64,000 nucleotides of DNA. It comes from a virus. The notes below the pieces were generated by a model. The model saw nothing but the letters and a program-made list of their open reading frames with translations. It was not told where the DNA came from and did no database searches. The stretch is from positions 180,851 through 244,850 of IMG/VR virus record IMGVR_UViG_3300032331_003609, one strand, 5' to 3'. The translations under genes were made by a program, and so were the position numbers. Numbering within the stretch: the first letter of the stretch is position 1; the number at the start of each line of letters is the position of its first letter. Shown piece by piece: positions 25,658 to 35,421 of the stretch.

Positions 25658-28600
25658 TGAGTTATAAAAATCTTATATTTTTTAATAAATCTGGGCATCA
25701 GACAAATCTAATCTGGAATGGGGATTTTTGGGAAGCAAGATTAATGCTACCCAGGGTCTCTGTTGACCTATTTGAAATAGAGCATTTCTTTATTGTAGAA
25801 AAATTTTTAGACCTTAACGGTAAAACAGTTTATGGATATCCGCATATAACACCAGATATAACAGCAACCACAACAGCTTCTGGAATATATGGAAATTTTA
25901 CAGCTGGATCTAATGTAATAAAAACAGATAATGCTCCTCTAGCTGATTATATAGGAGCGAAAGTTTTTACTGATCAATTTCCTCAAGGAAATGAAGTAGT
26001 TTCAGTTGACCTATTGCTAAATAGAATAACATTAAAAGATTCTGCAACCATAACAGAAAATGATGTTCCATTAATATTTAATCTTTGGAAGTCATCTTTC
26101 GAAACTACAAGAAACGTTTTAGATTTTGATACCTTTGATTCTTTTAAGGGTGATATAATTAAGGGAACTGATTATATCACAACATCTTCTGATTTGTCTA
26201 AAATTAAAAGCAGCGGAGATTATTTAACTTTATTAGGTAATGGCGTTCCAAAAAATGCTAGAATAACAAGTATAGTTGGAAATAAGATTTATCTAAATAA
26301 AATATGTAATGTTAATATTACAAATACATCAATATTTGTATATCCAGTTGAAGAAAAAAATGATGTATCTGATTATATTTTTCAGTATGAAGTTTTTGAA
26401 GATAAAACTTTAGATGCTCCGGTATTAAACAAACTACAGAATTCTTATATTAAGGTTGGATACGACGGAACGGAATCTTTCCAAAATGACATAAGAACCA
26501 GTGATTATATTGATTCATCAAGTATTACTATTAACATAGCTTTGAATTCACCAGATGAAGGAATATTTGGAAGAACCCTTGTTATAGAGGATTATTCTTT
26601 GGGATATCCTAAGATCATAGCAAGAATTGAAATACACGGGGAGACAATAGGGGAAGACGAAAGATATAAAACTTTATTAAGTAACTTCGGAAGAAAATTA
26701 AACTCTGAAGATGCTTACATTTTAAGACCAAGTGATCCTAAAGAACCGTATACTGATTATGAAATAATAAATGCCAAAAGAAAAGAACTTTTATTGGAAG
26801 GCCATGAAATATTTTCATATCTTGGATCATACAAGGGATTAATAAATGCAATAAGATTTTTTGGATATCAGGATTTAAGGGTTAAAGAATATTGGTTAAA
26901 TGTAAAAAAATCAGATACCGCAGTAGGTGCTCTTAAGGAGAATTCTGATTTTATGAACAAATTAAAAGCAAAGCCCCAGAGTCAGAGCACCCTAATAGGA
27001 AATCTTTTAGATGATGAGAATGCTGGTAGTTATAAACAAGTAGAAATATACGGTAAGAAAAATGACGGAACATACGGATTAAAATCATCAATGGAGGAAT
27101 TATTTCCATCCTCTAGTTATAAAAAAACTGCACTGTTTGGACTTTTCTATGATATTAATGTTGTAGTTGATGAAGCTTACGATGAATTTGGATATCCTAT
27201 TACAAAAAATGCAGATGTATTTTCACCTGATGAGGTTTTAATTAAACTATTTGGATTAAAGGAAAAACTTAAGAAAGATTATCTTCCATTAAATGCTAGG
27301 ATTATAGATATTACTGGTGAAGGTGTTTATTTTGGAATTTATAAAAACAGATTGTGGATAGACAATTTAAAAATAGACGAGTTACATCAAGGAATAGATC
27401 TAGATCTTGCTTTTACTCCAGATTATGGATACGTTGAAGATTTAAGACCTTTCTATCTTAGACCTAATAAATACATTCCGTTTGTTCCTTTTGTTGGAGA
27501 AAACCTTTCTTCATACAAATACACAACCTACGGCAATCATGTAGAACCTAAAGCAACAAATCCGATATTCACTGGGACTGAATCTAAAAAATTAGCAGAT
27601 TCTATTAAGCTGTTTTATGAAAGAAGAAACAAAGGAGAAATAAAGTATAGATTAGGAGACGGAGATAGTAAGAATAATGGTTACTTTAAATTGTTTGATG
27701 GACAAAAATATGAAGTACCTGCAGGATTTCCTACAGTTTTAGAAGTCACAACATTCAATATAAGTTGGGATGAAGTAGGTAATCATTGGGATGCATTAGA
27801 AAATAATTTTGCAACATACTCAACGTCATTATCTTCTTGGAATGATACTGGTTATACGGGAGATGGATTAATAAATTCTTCTTTAAGCTACACTTTTGAT
27901 ACTGCAACAGGATTTGGTACGCTATTTAGTATAACGTTACCTACTGGATTAAATTTCCTACATCCTAGTATGGGATCAGTCCAATTGAAATTCACTTCAA
28001 CGGATGATAGTTCTTTTCAGTTTCTTTGCGAGGTAGAGAATGGCACAACACCCGGAACGTATTACGACGCAACATCCGGTGTAACCCCCTTAAAACTTTT
28101 ATGGTCAAAGGGGGATGGAATAATGGACACCTGGAAGGTTGAGCTGGTTAATACATTCAAAGATCTTTTAAGCGTTGAGTATTATGATTATTCATTTAAT
28201 CCTGGGGGATTCTATTCGTGGGACAATCTTAGATTTGCTGGATTCTATGAAATAGAATGGACAGTAATTAAAAGAGGTGAAGTACCCTTCTATTACGAAT
28301 TTAGGGGCGCTATAAGCGACTATTATAAATTACCAATTGTACTACCGTATGACGGAATATACTCCGTTAAATGCAGAGTATGGGATGGATTCAATGATAT
28401 TTGCACCGTTAACTATGAAAATTGTATAGAGGTTAAGAAAAGGGACATAGAATTAACCAATATTGCCAGATTTAGAGAGACCGAAGTTTATACATGGGAG
28501 AATACCAAACAAAACTGGGACGATTATATTTCTATGTGGTTATTCCCGGTAGAGAAAGGAAGAGATCCTGGTATTATTTCAAATCAGATACTAAATCCAG

Positions 28601-31600
28601 CAGAATACGGCAATCAATTTAATGAAGGTCAAGAATGTAAGGTTTTAAAAAAATACGAAGAAACAATAGGATCTGGGACATGTCAATTTGGATTACAAAC
28701 TATTCAGGTTAATACTATAAGTAGTGATTATCCGGGAGGAGGTAAAGGACCTGCTATTGTCACGATAGATCCCGCATACTTACCCCATAATTTTTCAGCA
28801 GGTGATGATGTACTTTTAATAGATAATTATAATCAGCATATACAATCATCTTCAACTAGCACATTTACTTTAGGTCAGGGGGGAACATTAACAGTTAATA
28901 CTGGATTGGATTTTATAGCAGGAAAAGAAGTTAGAATATCACACAATTACGGGAAGTACCAGATCAGTGAAATAATATCATATAATCCAGTAACCGGAAT
29001 TCTTGTTTTTAATACTCCAACAAAAGTATCAGGAAGAGGAGCAAAAACGTTTACTGCGGTAGCTGGGTTTAACTTTTTCGTATTCCCGTATAGAATTGGA
29101 TATGTTGAGGTTTTGATCAACAATGTTGTAACATCACCTTCAAACTACACTGCAACCGATGGTGCAGTTGTATTCTTAAATTCTGGATATTCTGTGGGGG
29201 ATTCTGTTAAAATAAGAGAAATAATAGGTCCGTATAATCAATGGGAGGTATCTTCTCAAAATTATTCTGGAAATTATACAATATCGTCTGTAACAAATGA
29301 TGGATTTTACATTCCGTTAATAATGGATGGAGCTGTTAATCCTGCCAATTTTAGTCTAGTTGAAATAGGATCTATTACTATTAACTATGAAGGTAAAAGA
29401 TTTACAAAGGTTGATTTTAACGGAAGACTAGATACCACTTTAGGTAATCTAATGAGTAAATTTAATAATTCAAAAAAAGATCCAGCATTTGCAATTGATA
29501 CCATATTTAATGATTCGGATATCGTTAATGTATTGGTTCAAGAATGGAAAGATGTCGCATTTAAAGCACCAATAGGATCTGGAAATTCATTCAATGGAAA
29601 ATATCTAGATATTATTACTACCGGTGGATTATTTTTATATGACGGGCAAAGTCCTGTACAATCTCTAAGTGTTGAAATAAACGGAGGAGTTAATCAATAT
29701 AGCGATTATGTTGATTATTCTTTTAATGGCGATCTACCTGTTGAAAACATTAGATACTATGGAACAAAAAAATTGGACTGGGATGCATTTGATATTTTAG
29801 AATGGGATAATCTATATGCTCAAACCTGGCAGTTTTATGACTATCATAATGATTGGTTAGGAGGATTTTCTTTATACAATCTTCAAGCGGGGGATAAGAT
29901 TAAAGTTGGATCCAGCACAAAAGGAATAGTTTTAGGAAATGATACTGATGATAATAGTCCTGGATATTTAGATTTAAGGGAAGCTTGCAATCAATTAAAT
30001 GCTTCTAAGGATAAAGGAATATCTAAATTCTACTATGAGGTTAGAGGATTTTCTAAACTTCCTGGAAAGTTTGATATTCAAGGTAATCCCGAAAATTCTC
30101 CTTTAACTTGTTTAGCAATCCCTTACAACGAAGAGACCGAATCTTATGATCTTCAAGAAAATCCTAATGTTATAGAAGGGCCAACATCTATAGTTCAGGA
30201 TAAAAATGGTGATATTATAATGGGGGGTGAATCATCAGTTAAGTTATTTAGATCTCCAAACGACATAGACGTTTTTGATATTGCATCAAGATTTCCAGGA
30301 TCAACCCCAAGAAAGGTTATAACAGACGAGTATAATAACTGGTGGTGTTATGGGGATTATGCTGATATACCTTTATTAATATTTGATAGAGAGAATCCTG
30401 AAAATACTAAAATATTTACTTCTCAACCAATTGCTGATTTTGCTAGGCCAGATTTAAATTTTATAGTACCAGTTCCTGATGATCAATTTCAAGTCATATC
30501 TTTAGCAGTTGATAATTTAACAGAAAACTTTGTAATGTATATTAAATACTTCCAAAGTTATAGTGTATCATTACCAGATTCAGTTTTCAGACTAATAGAA
30601 TATAATGCAGGATCTCAAGAATTTAATACGATATCAACAGTAGGACCAGTTTGGAATGTTAATAAAATATATGATCAGGGAAGTATAGTAAGTTATCTTG
30701 GTGATTCATATCTTTCTTTATTAAGCTCGAATCAACAAAGAAATCCTACAGCATATTCAAACTATTGGGAAAAAATATATCAACCTAATCCAGGTGTTGT
30801 TGATTTAACTCTTTATTACATCAGACAGATGAAGTACAATTATGTTGGAAAAAAATCTGAGTTATGGATAGCAACTAATGATGGAATTAAAATCTATGAT
30901 GGAATTAAGATCAAGACTATCAATACGGATAATTCAGGACTTCATTCTAAAGATGTATATTCTATAACATTTGATGAGGTGGGCGGGAAATGGATAGGAA
31001 CAAGTAATGGAATAGCATATTATGATAATGGAAGATGGGGATGCTGGACGCCTTCGTCAAATCCAGAATTACCAATAGGTAGATCTAGAAATATAGTTAA
31101 TTTAGGAAACGGAAGAATATTCTTCATGCTTCAGTATGGGTCCGGACTTTATAAGTTAATCTATTTTAATGGAATTAACTTTATTGTTTATGATAATAAT
31201 CCAGGAACATCACAAGGATTTTCCCCGGGGTCTGGTGCAGATAACGATTATGAAGATCTATATTTAGTATTAAACAAAACTAAATTCATTGATGGTAAAT
31301 TTACCAGATATGTGAATGATCTATTTTACCTAGGTGATTCCTATAGAGGTGGTGACCCTTATGTCGATCCTTCTTATTGGGATATAACATATGTCGGATA
31401 TTTCTCAAACGGAAATAATGTATTTCTAAATAAGATAAATTATCTTGTTCCTTATGTTCACGCTTCTTCAAAATCACCAGGAATGCTAGGATGGGAATTT
31501 ATTTACCACCTTTCCTTTAGACCTTTTGCAGATCCTATTTATGTGAAGAATAGAGGACTAGGTGATGTTGAAATTAACTTTAACCTAATTGTAGGTCCGT

Positions 31601-33633
31601 TATATACTTCTTCTATAAATATAGGTAAAGATCCTCAACTTCCTTATGTTGATAGAACAAGTTGGAAGTTACCAGAATGGATTAAGTATGATTTTAATGA
31701 TATTATAGATTCTCACCCCGGAATTGATAAGGATGATTTATTCTTAGATGCTCCTTTGAGAGATATTATTTCAGGAAAAGCTAAAACTGAAACCTATTGG
31801 AGAAATTCAAATGTTATAAGAAGTGCAGCAAGGGATACCGGAAATTTAATTGATAGTTTTGAATGGGTAATTAAAATAGGTGATTCTTCTGATGACAGAG
31901 GAACTAAAATATTTATAGATACAGAAGGGTATGTTTATGCAACTGGATATTTTAATCAAAATGCATACTTTGGTGCTAAAAATAATTTACCAACTGGAGC
32001 AAATACAACTCTTTCATCACCGAACAATCAATCTATATTTGTTGTTAAGTATAATCAATATGGGGTTGTCCAATGGGCCAGAAAACATGGTGGAACAGAT
32101 TCGGTAACATCTTCTTCTGATTCTATCAATGATTATTCATATACACCAACCGGTATAAAAGTAGATCACCTAGGAAATGTAATAGTTATTGGATATAAGA
32201 CAAAGACTAGAAATAATACCACTAACGAAAAACCTACAAATATATTTTTAAAGTGGGATTTTAATGCTCAACCTTTAACTTCGTCTACCCTTTTTGAACC
32301 TTCTAGTAATACTGCCGATGATACTATTAAGGATCTTGCTATTGATAGAGTAGGTAACACTTATATAACGGGTGTTTATAAAGGAACCTTAACTTCTGGA
32401 TTAAATTCAATAACATCTTCCAATGATAATTATGAAGTATTCATTGCTAGAGTAGAAAATGATGGTTATATAAAATGGCTTTATAAAGCAGGAACAGGAG
32501 GCAACGAAACAAATCCTTCTATCCAAATTGGAAATGCATTCGAAGACCTTTATTTAGCATTCAATACTACAGACGGATCATCACAAAAAATAGTTCTAAA
32601 TAGATATTCTAGTTATGACTTTAATATACAATGGAGTAAAGATTTGATTAATACTAACTATAGTGGAAATCCTACATCTCCTAGAATTAAAGTATCATCA
32701 AATGGTGAAATAGCATTGGGTGCTACATTCTCAGGATCCTTATCATCAAACGGGAATAGTGTTGATTCAAACGGTGATTCTGATATTGCTATATTTAAAT
32801 TTAATGGATACAGAACAATGTGGGCTAAGAATGTAGGATCATCTTCTACGGATTACTGTCAGGATGTTGATATAGATTCGGAAGGAAGTATATTCATATT
32901 AGGATCTTATGGAGCTAAATTAATAGCATCTCCTGAAATATCATCTCCTAACTATTACCCTTCTCCAAAGGGAAATCTTGATTTAATAATGTTTAAGTAT
33001 TCTAACGGAGGAACACTTCTTGATGTAGTAGATGCTGGGGGAATAGCTAAAGACGAAGGAATTTCTCTTTCAATAGATAAAGATGATAATATTTATTTAA
33101 CAGGTTATATTTCAGGCCAATCCCAATTCTCTAATTGGATAACATCGCCTAGCGGAGGAGAAGATGCTTTTGTTGGAAAAATATCTAATTTAAGATACCA
33201 AAAGGGAAATAAGAACGGGAATATATTTTCTTGGTTTGGATCAGGATCTTGGCAAGCAGGTGAATCAAAAATATTCAAAGAAGAATTTGAAATTCCAATA
33301 GGAACAACAGTGGTATTCAATCCGATAGATTCTTTAATACCCGGCAAGAAAAATCACGTATGGAAATTAATATATGACGGGGATGGATCAGAAATTATAA
33401 ATATAAGAGATGCTCAATCTTTTATATGGACATTCAATCAGCCAGGATTTTATACCATTTATTCTTCAGTTGAAGATAGTAACGGAAACGTTTCGATTCA
33501 CAATAAAAACGGATACATTAGGGTTATAGATCATAAAAACCCTCCTCCCGGAGAATCAGTCCTGTCAGTAACTAGCGATACTTTTAGAAAAAGATCAATT
33601 TATGAATTAGATTCTAATCCTCAGTTAATCTAA
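25657..33633 (+). CDS. Giant baseplate/fibre protein with propeller and PKD-like domains (2658 aa)
   Basis: The N-terminal 450 residues include a gpI/gp7-like helical segment (EGHEIFSYLGSYKGLINAIRFFGY) that fits the gp7 position after gp6. The middle is beta-rich with many Trp. Residues about 1735-1797 read like two-component-regulator propeller repeats (WIATNDGIKIYDG, WIGTSNGIAYYD). Residues about 2068-2505 hold five SBBP-like repeats (DTEGYVYATGYF, DHLGNVIVIGY, DRVGNTYITGVY, DSEGSIFILGSY, DKDDNIYLTGYI). Residues about 2570-2625 look like a PKD/Ig domain (WTFNQPGFYTIYSSVEDSNGN). It probably combines a wedge anchor with displayed, host-contacting domains. Confidence 0.7.
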   Translation: MSYKNLIFFNKSGHQTNLIWNGDFWEARLMLPRVSVDLFEIEHFFIVEKFLDLNGKTVYGYPHITPDITATTTASGIYGNFTAGSNVIKTDNAPLADYIGAKVFTDQFPQGNEVVSVDLLLNRITLKDSATITENDVPLIFNLWKSSFETTRNVLDFDTFDSFKGDIIKGTDYITTSSDLSKIKSSGDYLTLLGNGVPKNARITSIVGNKIYLNKICNVNITNTSIFVYPVEEKNDVSDYIFQYEVFEDKTLDAPVLNKLQNSYIKVGYDGTESFQNDIRTSDYIDSSSITINIALNSPDEGIFGRTLVIEDYSLGYPKIIARIEIHGETIGEDERYKTLLSNFGRKLNSEDAYILRPSDPKEPYTDYEIINAKRKELLLEGHEIFSYLGSYKGLINAIRFFGYQDLRVKEYWLNVKKSDTAVGALKENSDFMNKLKAKPQSQSTLIGNLLDDENAGSYKQVEIYGKKNDGTYGLKSSMEELFPSSSYKKTALFGLFYDINVVVDEAYDEFGYPITKNADVFSPDEVLIKLFGLKEKLKKDYLPLNARIIDITGEGVYFGIYKNRLWIDNLKIDELHQGIDLDLAFTPDYGYVEDLRPFYLRPNKYIPFVPFVGENLSSYKYTTYGNHVEPKATNPIFTGTESKKLADSIKLFYERRNKGEIKYRLGDGDSKNNGYFKLFDGQKYEVPAGFPTVLEVTTFNISWDEVGNHWDALENNFATYSTSLSSWNDTGYTGDGLINSSLSYTFDTATGFGTLFSITLPTGLNFLHPSMGSVQLKFTSTDDSSFQFLCEVENGTTPGTYYDATSGVTPLKLLWSKGDGIMDTWKVELVNTFKDLLSVEYYDYSFNPGGFYSWDNLRFAGFYEIEWTVIKRGEVPFYYEFRGAISDYYKLPIVLPYDGIYSVKCRVWDGFNDICTVNYENCIEVKKRDIELTNIARFRETEVYTWENTKQNWDDYISMWLFPVEKGRDPGIISNQILNPAEYGNQFNEGQECKVLKKYEETIGSGTCQFGLQTIQVNTISSDYPGGGKGPAIVTIDPAYLPHNFSAGDDVLLIDNYNQHIQSSSTSTFTLGQGGTLTVNTGLDFIAGKEVRISHNYGKYQISEIISYNPVTGILVFNTPTKVSGRGAKTFTAVAGFNFFVFPYRIGYVEVLINNVVTSPSNYTATDGAVVFLNSGYSVGDSVKIREIIGPYNQWEVSSQNYSGNYTISSVTNDGFYIPLIMDGAVNPANFSLVEIGSITINYEGKRFTKVDFNGRLDTTLGNLMSKFNNSKKDPAFAIDTIFNDSDIVNVLVQEWKDVAFKAPIGSGNSFNGKYLDIITTGGLFLYDGQSPVQSLSVEINGGVNQYSDYVDYSFNGDLPVENIRYYGTKKLDWDAFDILEWDNLYAQTWQFYDYHNDWLGGFSLYNLQAGDKIKVGSSTKGIVLGNDTDDNSPGYLDLREACNQLNASKDKGISKFYYEVRGFSKLPGKFDIQGNPENSPLTCLAIPYNEETESYDLQENPNVIEGPTSIVQDKNGDIIMGGESSVKLFRSPNDIDVFDIASRFPGSTPRKVITDEYNNWWCYGDYADIPLLIFDRENPENTKIFTSQPIADFARPDLNFIVPVPDDQFQVISLAVDNLTENFVMYIKYFQSYSVSLPDSVFRLIEYNAGSQEFNTISTVGPVWNVNKIYDQGSIVSYLGDSYLSLLSSNQQRNPTAYSNYWEKIYQPNPGVVDLTLYYIRQMKYNYVGKKSELWIATNDGIKIYDGIKIKTINTDNSGLHSKDVYSITFDEVGGKWIGTSNGIAYYDNGRWGCWTPSSNPELPIGRSRNIVNLGNGRIFFMLQYGSGLYKLIYFNGINFIVYDNNPGTSQGFSPGSGADNDYEDLYLVLNKTKFIDGKFTRYVNDLFYLGDSYRGGDPYVDPSYWDITYVGYFSNGNNVFLNKINYLVPYVHASSKSPGMLGWEFIYHLSFRPFADPIYVKNRGLGDVEINFNLIVGPLYTSSINIGKDPQLPYVDRTSWKLPEWIKYDFNDIIDSHPGIDKDDLFLDAPLRDIISGKAKTETYWRNSNVIRSAARDTGNLIDSFEWVIKIGDSSDDRGTKIFIDTEGYVYATGYFNQNAYFGAKNNLPTGANTTLSSPNNQSIFVVKYNQYGVVQWARKHGGTDSVTSSSDSINDYSYTPTGIKVDHLGNVIVIGYKTKTRNNTTNEKPTNIFLKWDFNAQPLTSSTLFEPSSNTADDTIKDLAIDRVGNTYITGVYKGTLTSGLNSITSSNDNYEVFIARVENDGYIKWLYKAGTGGNETNPSIQIGNAFEDLYLAFNTTDGSSQKIVLNRYSSYDFNIQWSKDLINTNYSGNPTSPRIKVSSNGEIALGATFSGSLSSNGNSVDSNGDSDIAIFKFNGYRTMWAKNVGSSSTDYCQDVDIDSEGSIFILGSYGAKLIASPEISSPNYYPSPKGNLDLIMFKYSNGGTLLDVVDAGGIAKDEGISLSIDKDDNIYLTGYISGQSQFSNWITSPSGGEDAFVGKISNLRYQKGNKNGNIFSWFGSGSWQAGESKIFKEEFEIPIGTTVVFNPIDSLIPGKKNHVWKLIYDGDGSEIINIRDAQSFIWTFNQPGFYTIYSSVEDSNGNVSIHNKNGYIRVIDHKNPPPGESVLSVTSDTFRKRSIYELDSNPQLI

Positions 33634-34314
33634 TTATCTGTCGTTGTATTCGGTGTAAATTGAAAGTATTTCAGGAACGATAGGATGTCTATGATTTTTC
33701 TTAAGAGAAATAATTTGAACACCGGGTACTCTAGCAGCAACTGTATTCAGAAAATCAAGCCCTGAATCTTTTTTAGCTTTAAGATCAATCTGCGAAATAT
33801 CACCGCATATCATAATCTTTGATGCTACCCCAAGTCTACCTAAAACCATCTCCATTTGATTATTGGTCACATTTTGTGCCTCGTCCAAAATAACGCACGA
33901 ATTAAGAAAGGTTCTACCCCTCATAAAAGGAAAGGGAAGTATTTCTATAACATTATTTTCTACTAATTTGTCTATCTTTTCTTTGTCATAAAGCATATAA
34001 AGATTGGAATAAATTGGGGCTAGCCAAGGGTCCATTTTTTCTTTAAGATCCCCAGGTAAAAACCCGATGTCTTCTTTTGCTACTGTTGGTCTAGTAATTA
34101 TTATTTTTTCAGCTTCCCTATTAAAAAGTAGGTCTAAAGCAATTTGACAAGCCAATAGGGTCTTTCCTGAACCTGCCATTCCCCTTATTACTGTGACTGG
34201 ATTCTCTAAAATAAGCGATTTTGCTTCTTTTTGTTCTTCGTTTAATTGAATTTGGAACTTAATAGGGCCTTTAACTTTCCCTTTCATAGGTTGCTCTTTG
34301 GATTCTCTTTCCAT
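33634..34314 (-). CDS. phoH: PhoH-like ATPase
   Basis: A 226-aa protein with the full PhoH ATPase core: Walker A GMAGSGKT (45-52), the IITRPTV segment (72-78), GFLPGD (84-89), a FMRGRT segment (130-135), Walker B ILDEAQN (142-148) and SKIMICGDISQID. PhoH-like genes are common in large marine and freshwater phages; their role is unsettled (RNA helicase/toxin-type ATPase or phosphate stress). It is the only minus-strand gene in the late structural block and converges with the 2658-aa gene, with no spacer for a terminator. An in-frame ATG at 34287 is an alternative start. Confidence 0.93.
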   Translation of the reverse strand: MERESKEQPMKGKVKGPIKFQIQLNEEQKEAKSLILENPVTVIRGMAGSGKTLLACQIALDLLFNREAEKIIITRPTVAKEDIGFLPGDLKEKMDPWLAPIYSNLYMLYDKEKIDKLVENNVIEILPFPFMRGRTFLNSCVILDEAQNVTNNQMEMVLGRLGVASKIMICGDISQIDLKAKKDSGLDFLNTVAARVPGVQIISLKKNHRHPIVPEILSIYTEYNDR

Positions 34315-34404
34315 AAATGTTTTGGGTTTTTTTGACAGAAACTAATATACGTTTTAGTGTATGATCTATGCATGAAGGATTTATTTCTTCGTTCAAGCTT
34401 ATTT

Positions 34405-34414
34405 GATATATATA
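34405..34414 (+). promoter_or_regulatory. Putative late promoter motif GATATATATA
   Basis: In the 120-base divergent gap between phoH and the gene at 34435, TTTGATATATATA lies about 20 bases upstream of the ATG. This gap is the longest one without a gene in the window and must also hold the phoH promoter, which I could not identify. Confidence 0.45.
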
Positions 34415-34434
34415 TTCAGAATAAAAAATAGCAA

Positions 34435-35400
34435 ATGATTACTATACAGGAGATCTTAGGAACAGATTCGATTGCAGCTTCGAGACTGACCATTAATTCA
34501 AATTTTCTATTGGTTGAGAATGAAATCAACGATATAGAGAACATTTTTAATATTAATGTGGTTACGGGAGCCATGGATATTTCCCAGGCAACTAGCGGAC
34601 AGTTTAAAGCTAAGACAGTTTATGCAAACCAGGCAGCCTTTCCAGCATCAGGAACACCTACCGTAAATATTTATGGAACAGGTGCAAGTGCAGGTAATGC
34701 TTCATTTTCTGGAACTGTTTCAGCAACACAATTAATCCTGTCTGCAACAGGTTCATTCAATCAAATAAATGCATCGGGTCCAGCTGTTTTTGGCTCTACG
34801 GCTAGATATGATGGAGCAGTTACCTTTAACTCATCAGTTACTAACGGCCCAACTGGTTCTTATATTGAAAAGAATGCTACAGGAGCATCGGGTTCAACCA
34901 ATGCATTCATTTCACCTCTTAGCGGAGGCGGAGGGGGTATTACTGGTACTTTTAGCAATCCCTATGCTTTAGCTTTAAACGAGAGTGTAGTTTATGTTGA
35001 TGCTGGTTACGTTAGCTCAGCTGGAGGGGATTCTGGCTTTAATACCGGATTTTTCTTCTATGTTGCTACAGGAACTGCACCATCAGGAACCCCGCCTTCT
35101 ATTCCACAAGGATTTAGATTAACGTTAATCAATACTAGCGGAGCAGGTGGAAGAATCGCTACCGGTGTGACTGGACCAACAGGAAGCACATATTACACAG
35201 GATTTAATACATCAGCAAACGGCGGAGCATGGGCTTCTAAAGCAGTATTGGTTCCTTCATCACTTCCTTATAAAACATCTGTTACTCTTCAATGGGAAAA
35301 CAGAATAGGAAAAGGTGGTACATCACAAAACGGATCCTGGGTGGTTATATCTTCTTCAGGATACGTTGGAACAGATTTTAGCGCAGGAACTGGAGCATAA
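34435..35400 (+). CDS. Tail-fibre-like structural protein
   Basis: A 321-aa protein whose N-terminus (SRLTINSNFLLVENEINDIENIF) shares the 'iN.NF..i' pattern with the collagen-like fibre protein at 46890. This suggests a common attachment motif. It is followed by low-complexity Gly/Ala/Ser/Thr-rich beta sequence (AGNASFSGTVSATQLILSATGSFNQINASG), typical of repeated-strand fibre shafts. The C-terminal 90 residues have an LTLINTSGAGG and a VTLQWENRIGKGG segment and may be a compact tip. Likely a short fibre or fibre-connecting protein. Confidence 0.5.
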   Translation: MITIQEILGTDSIAASRLTINSNFLLVENEINDIENIFNINVVTGAMDISQATSGQFKAKTVYANQAAFPASGTPTVNIYGTGASAGNASFSGTVSATQLILSATGSFNQINASGPAVFGSTARYDGAVTFNSSVTNGPTGSYIEKNATGASGSTNAFISPLSGGGGGITGTFSNPYALALNESVVYVDAGYVSSAGGDSGFNTGFFFYVATGTAPSGTPPSIPQGFRLTLINTSGAGGRIATGVTGPTGSTYYTGFNTSANGGAWASKAVLVPSSLPYKTSVTLQWENRIGKGGTSQNGSWVVISSSGYVGTDFSAGTGA

Positions 35401-35421
35401 TATTTAATAAAATAAAATCGA

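Noticed and set aside
34333-34370. Possible host-type promoter (TTGACA with TATGAT) upstream of 34435
   Set aside because: The spacing between the two boxes is about 22 bases, too long for a sigma70-type promoter, and the Bacteroidetes-type TAnnTTTG is not at a suitable distance.
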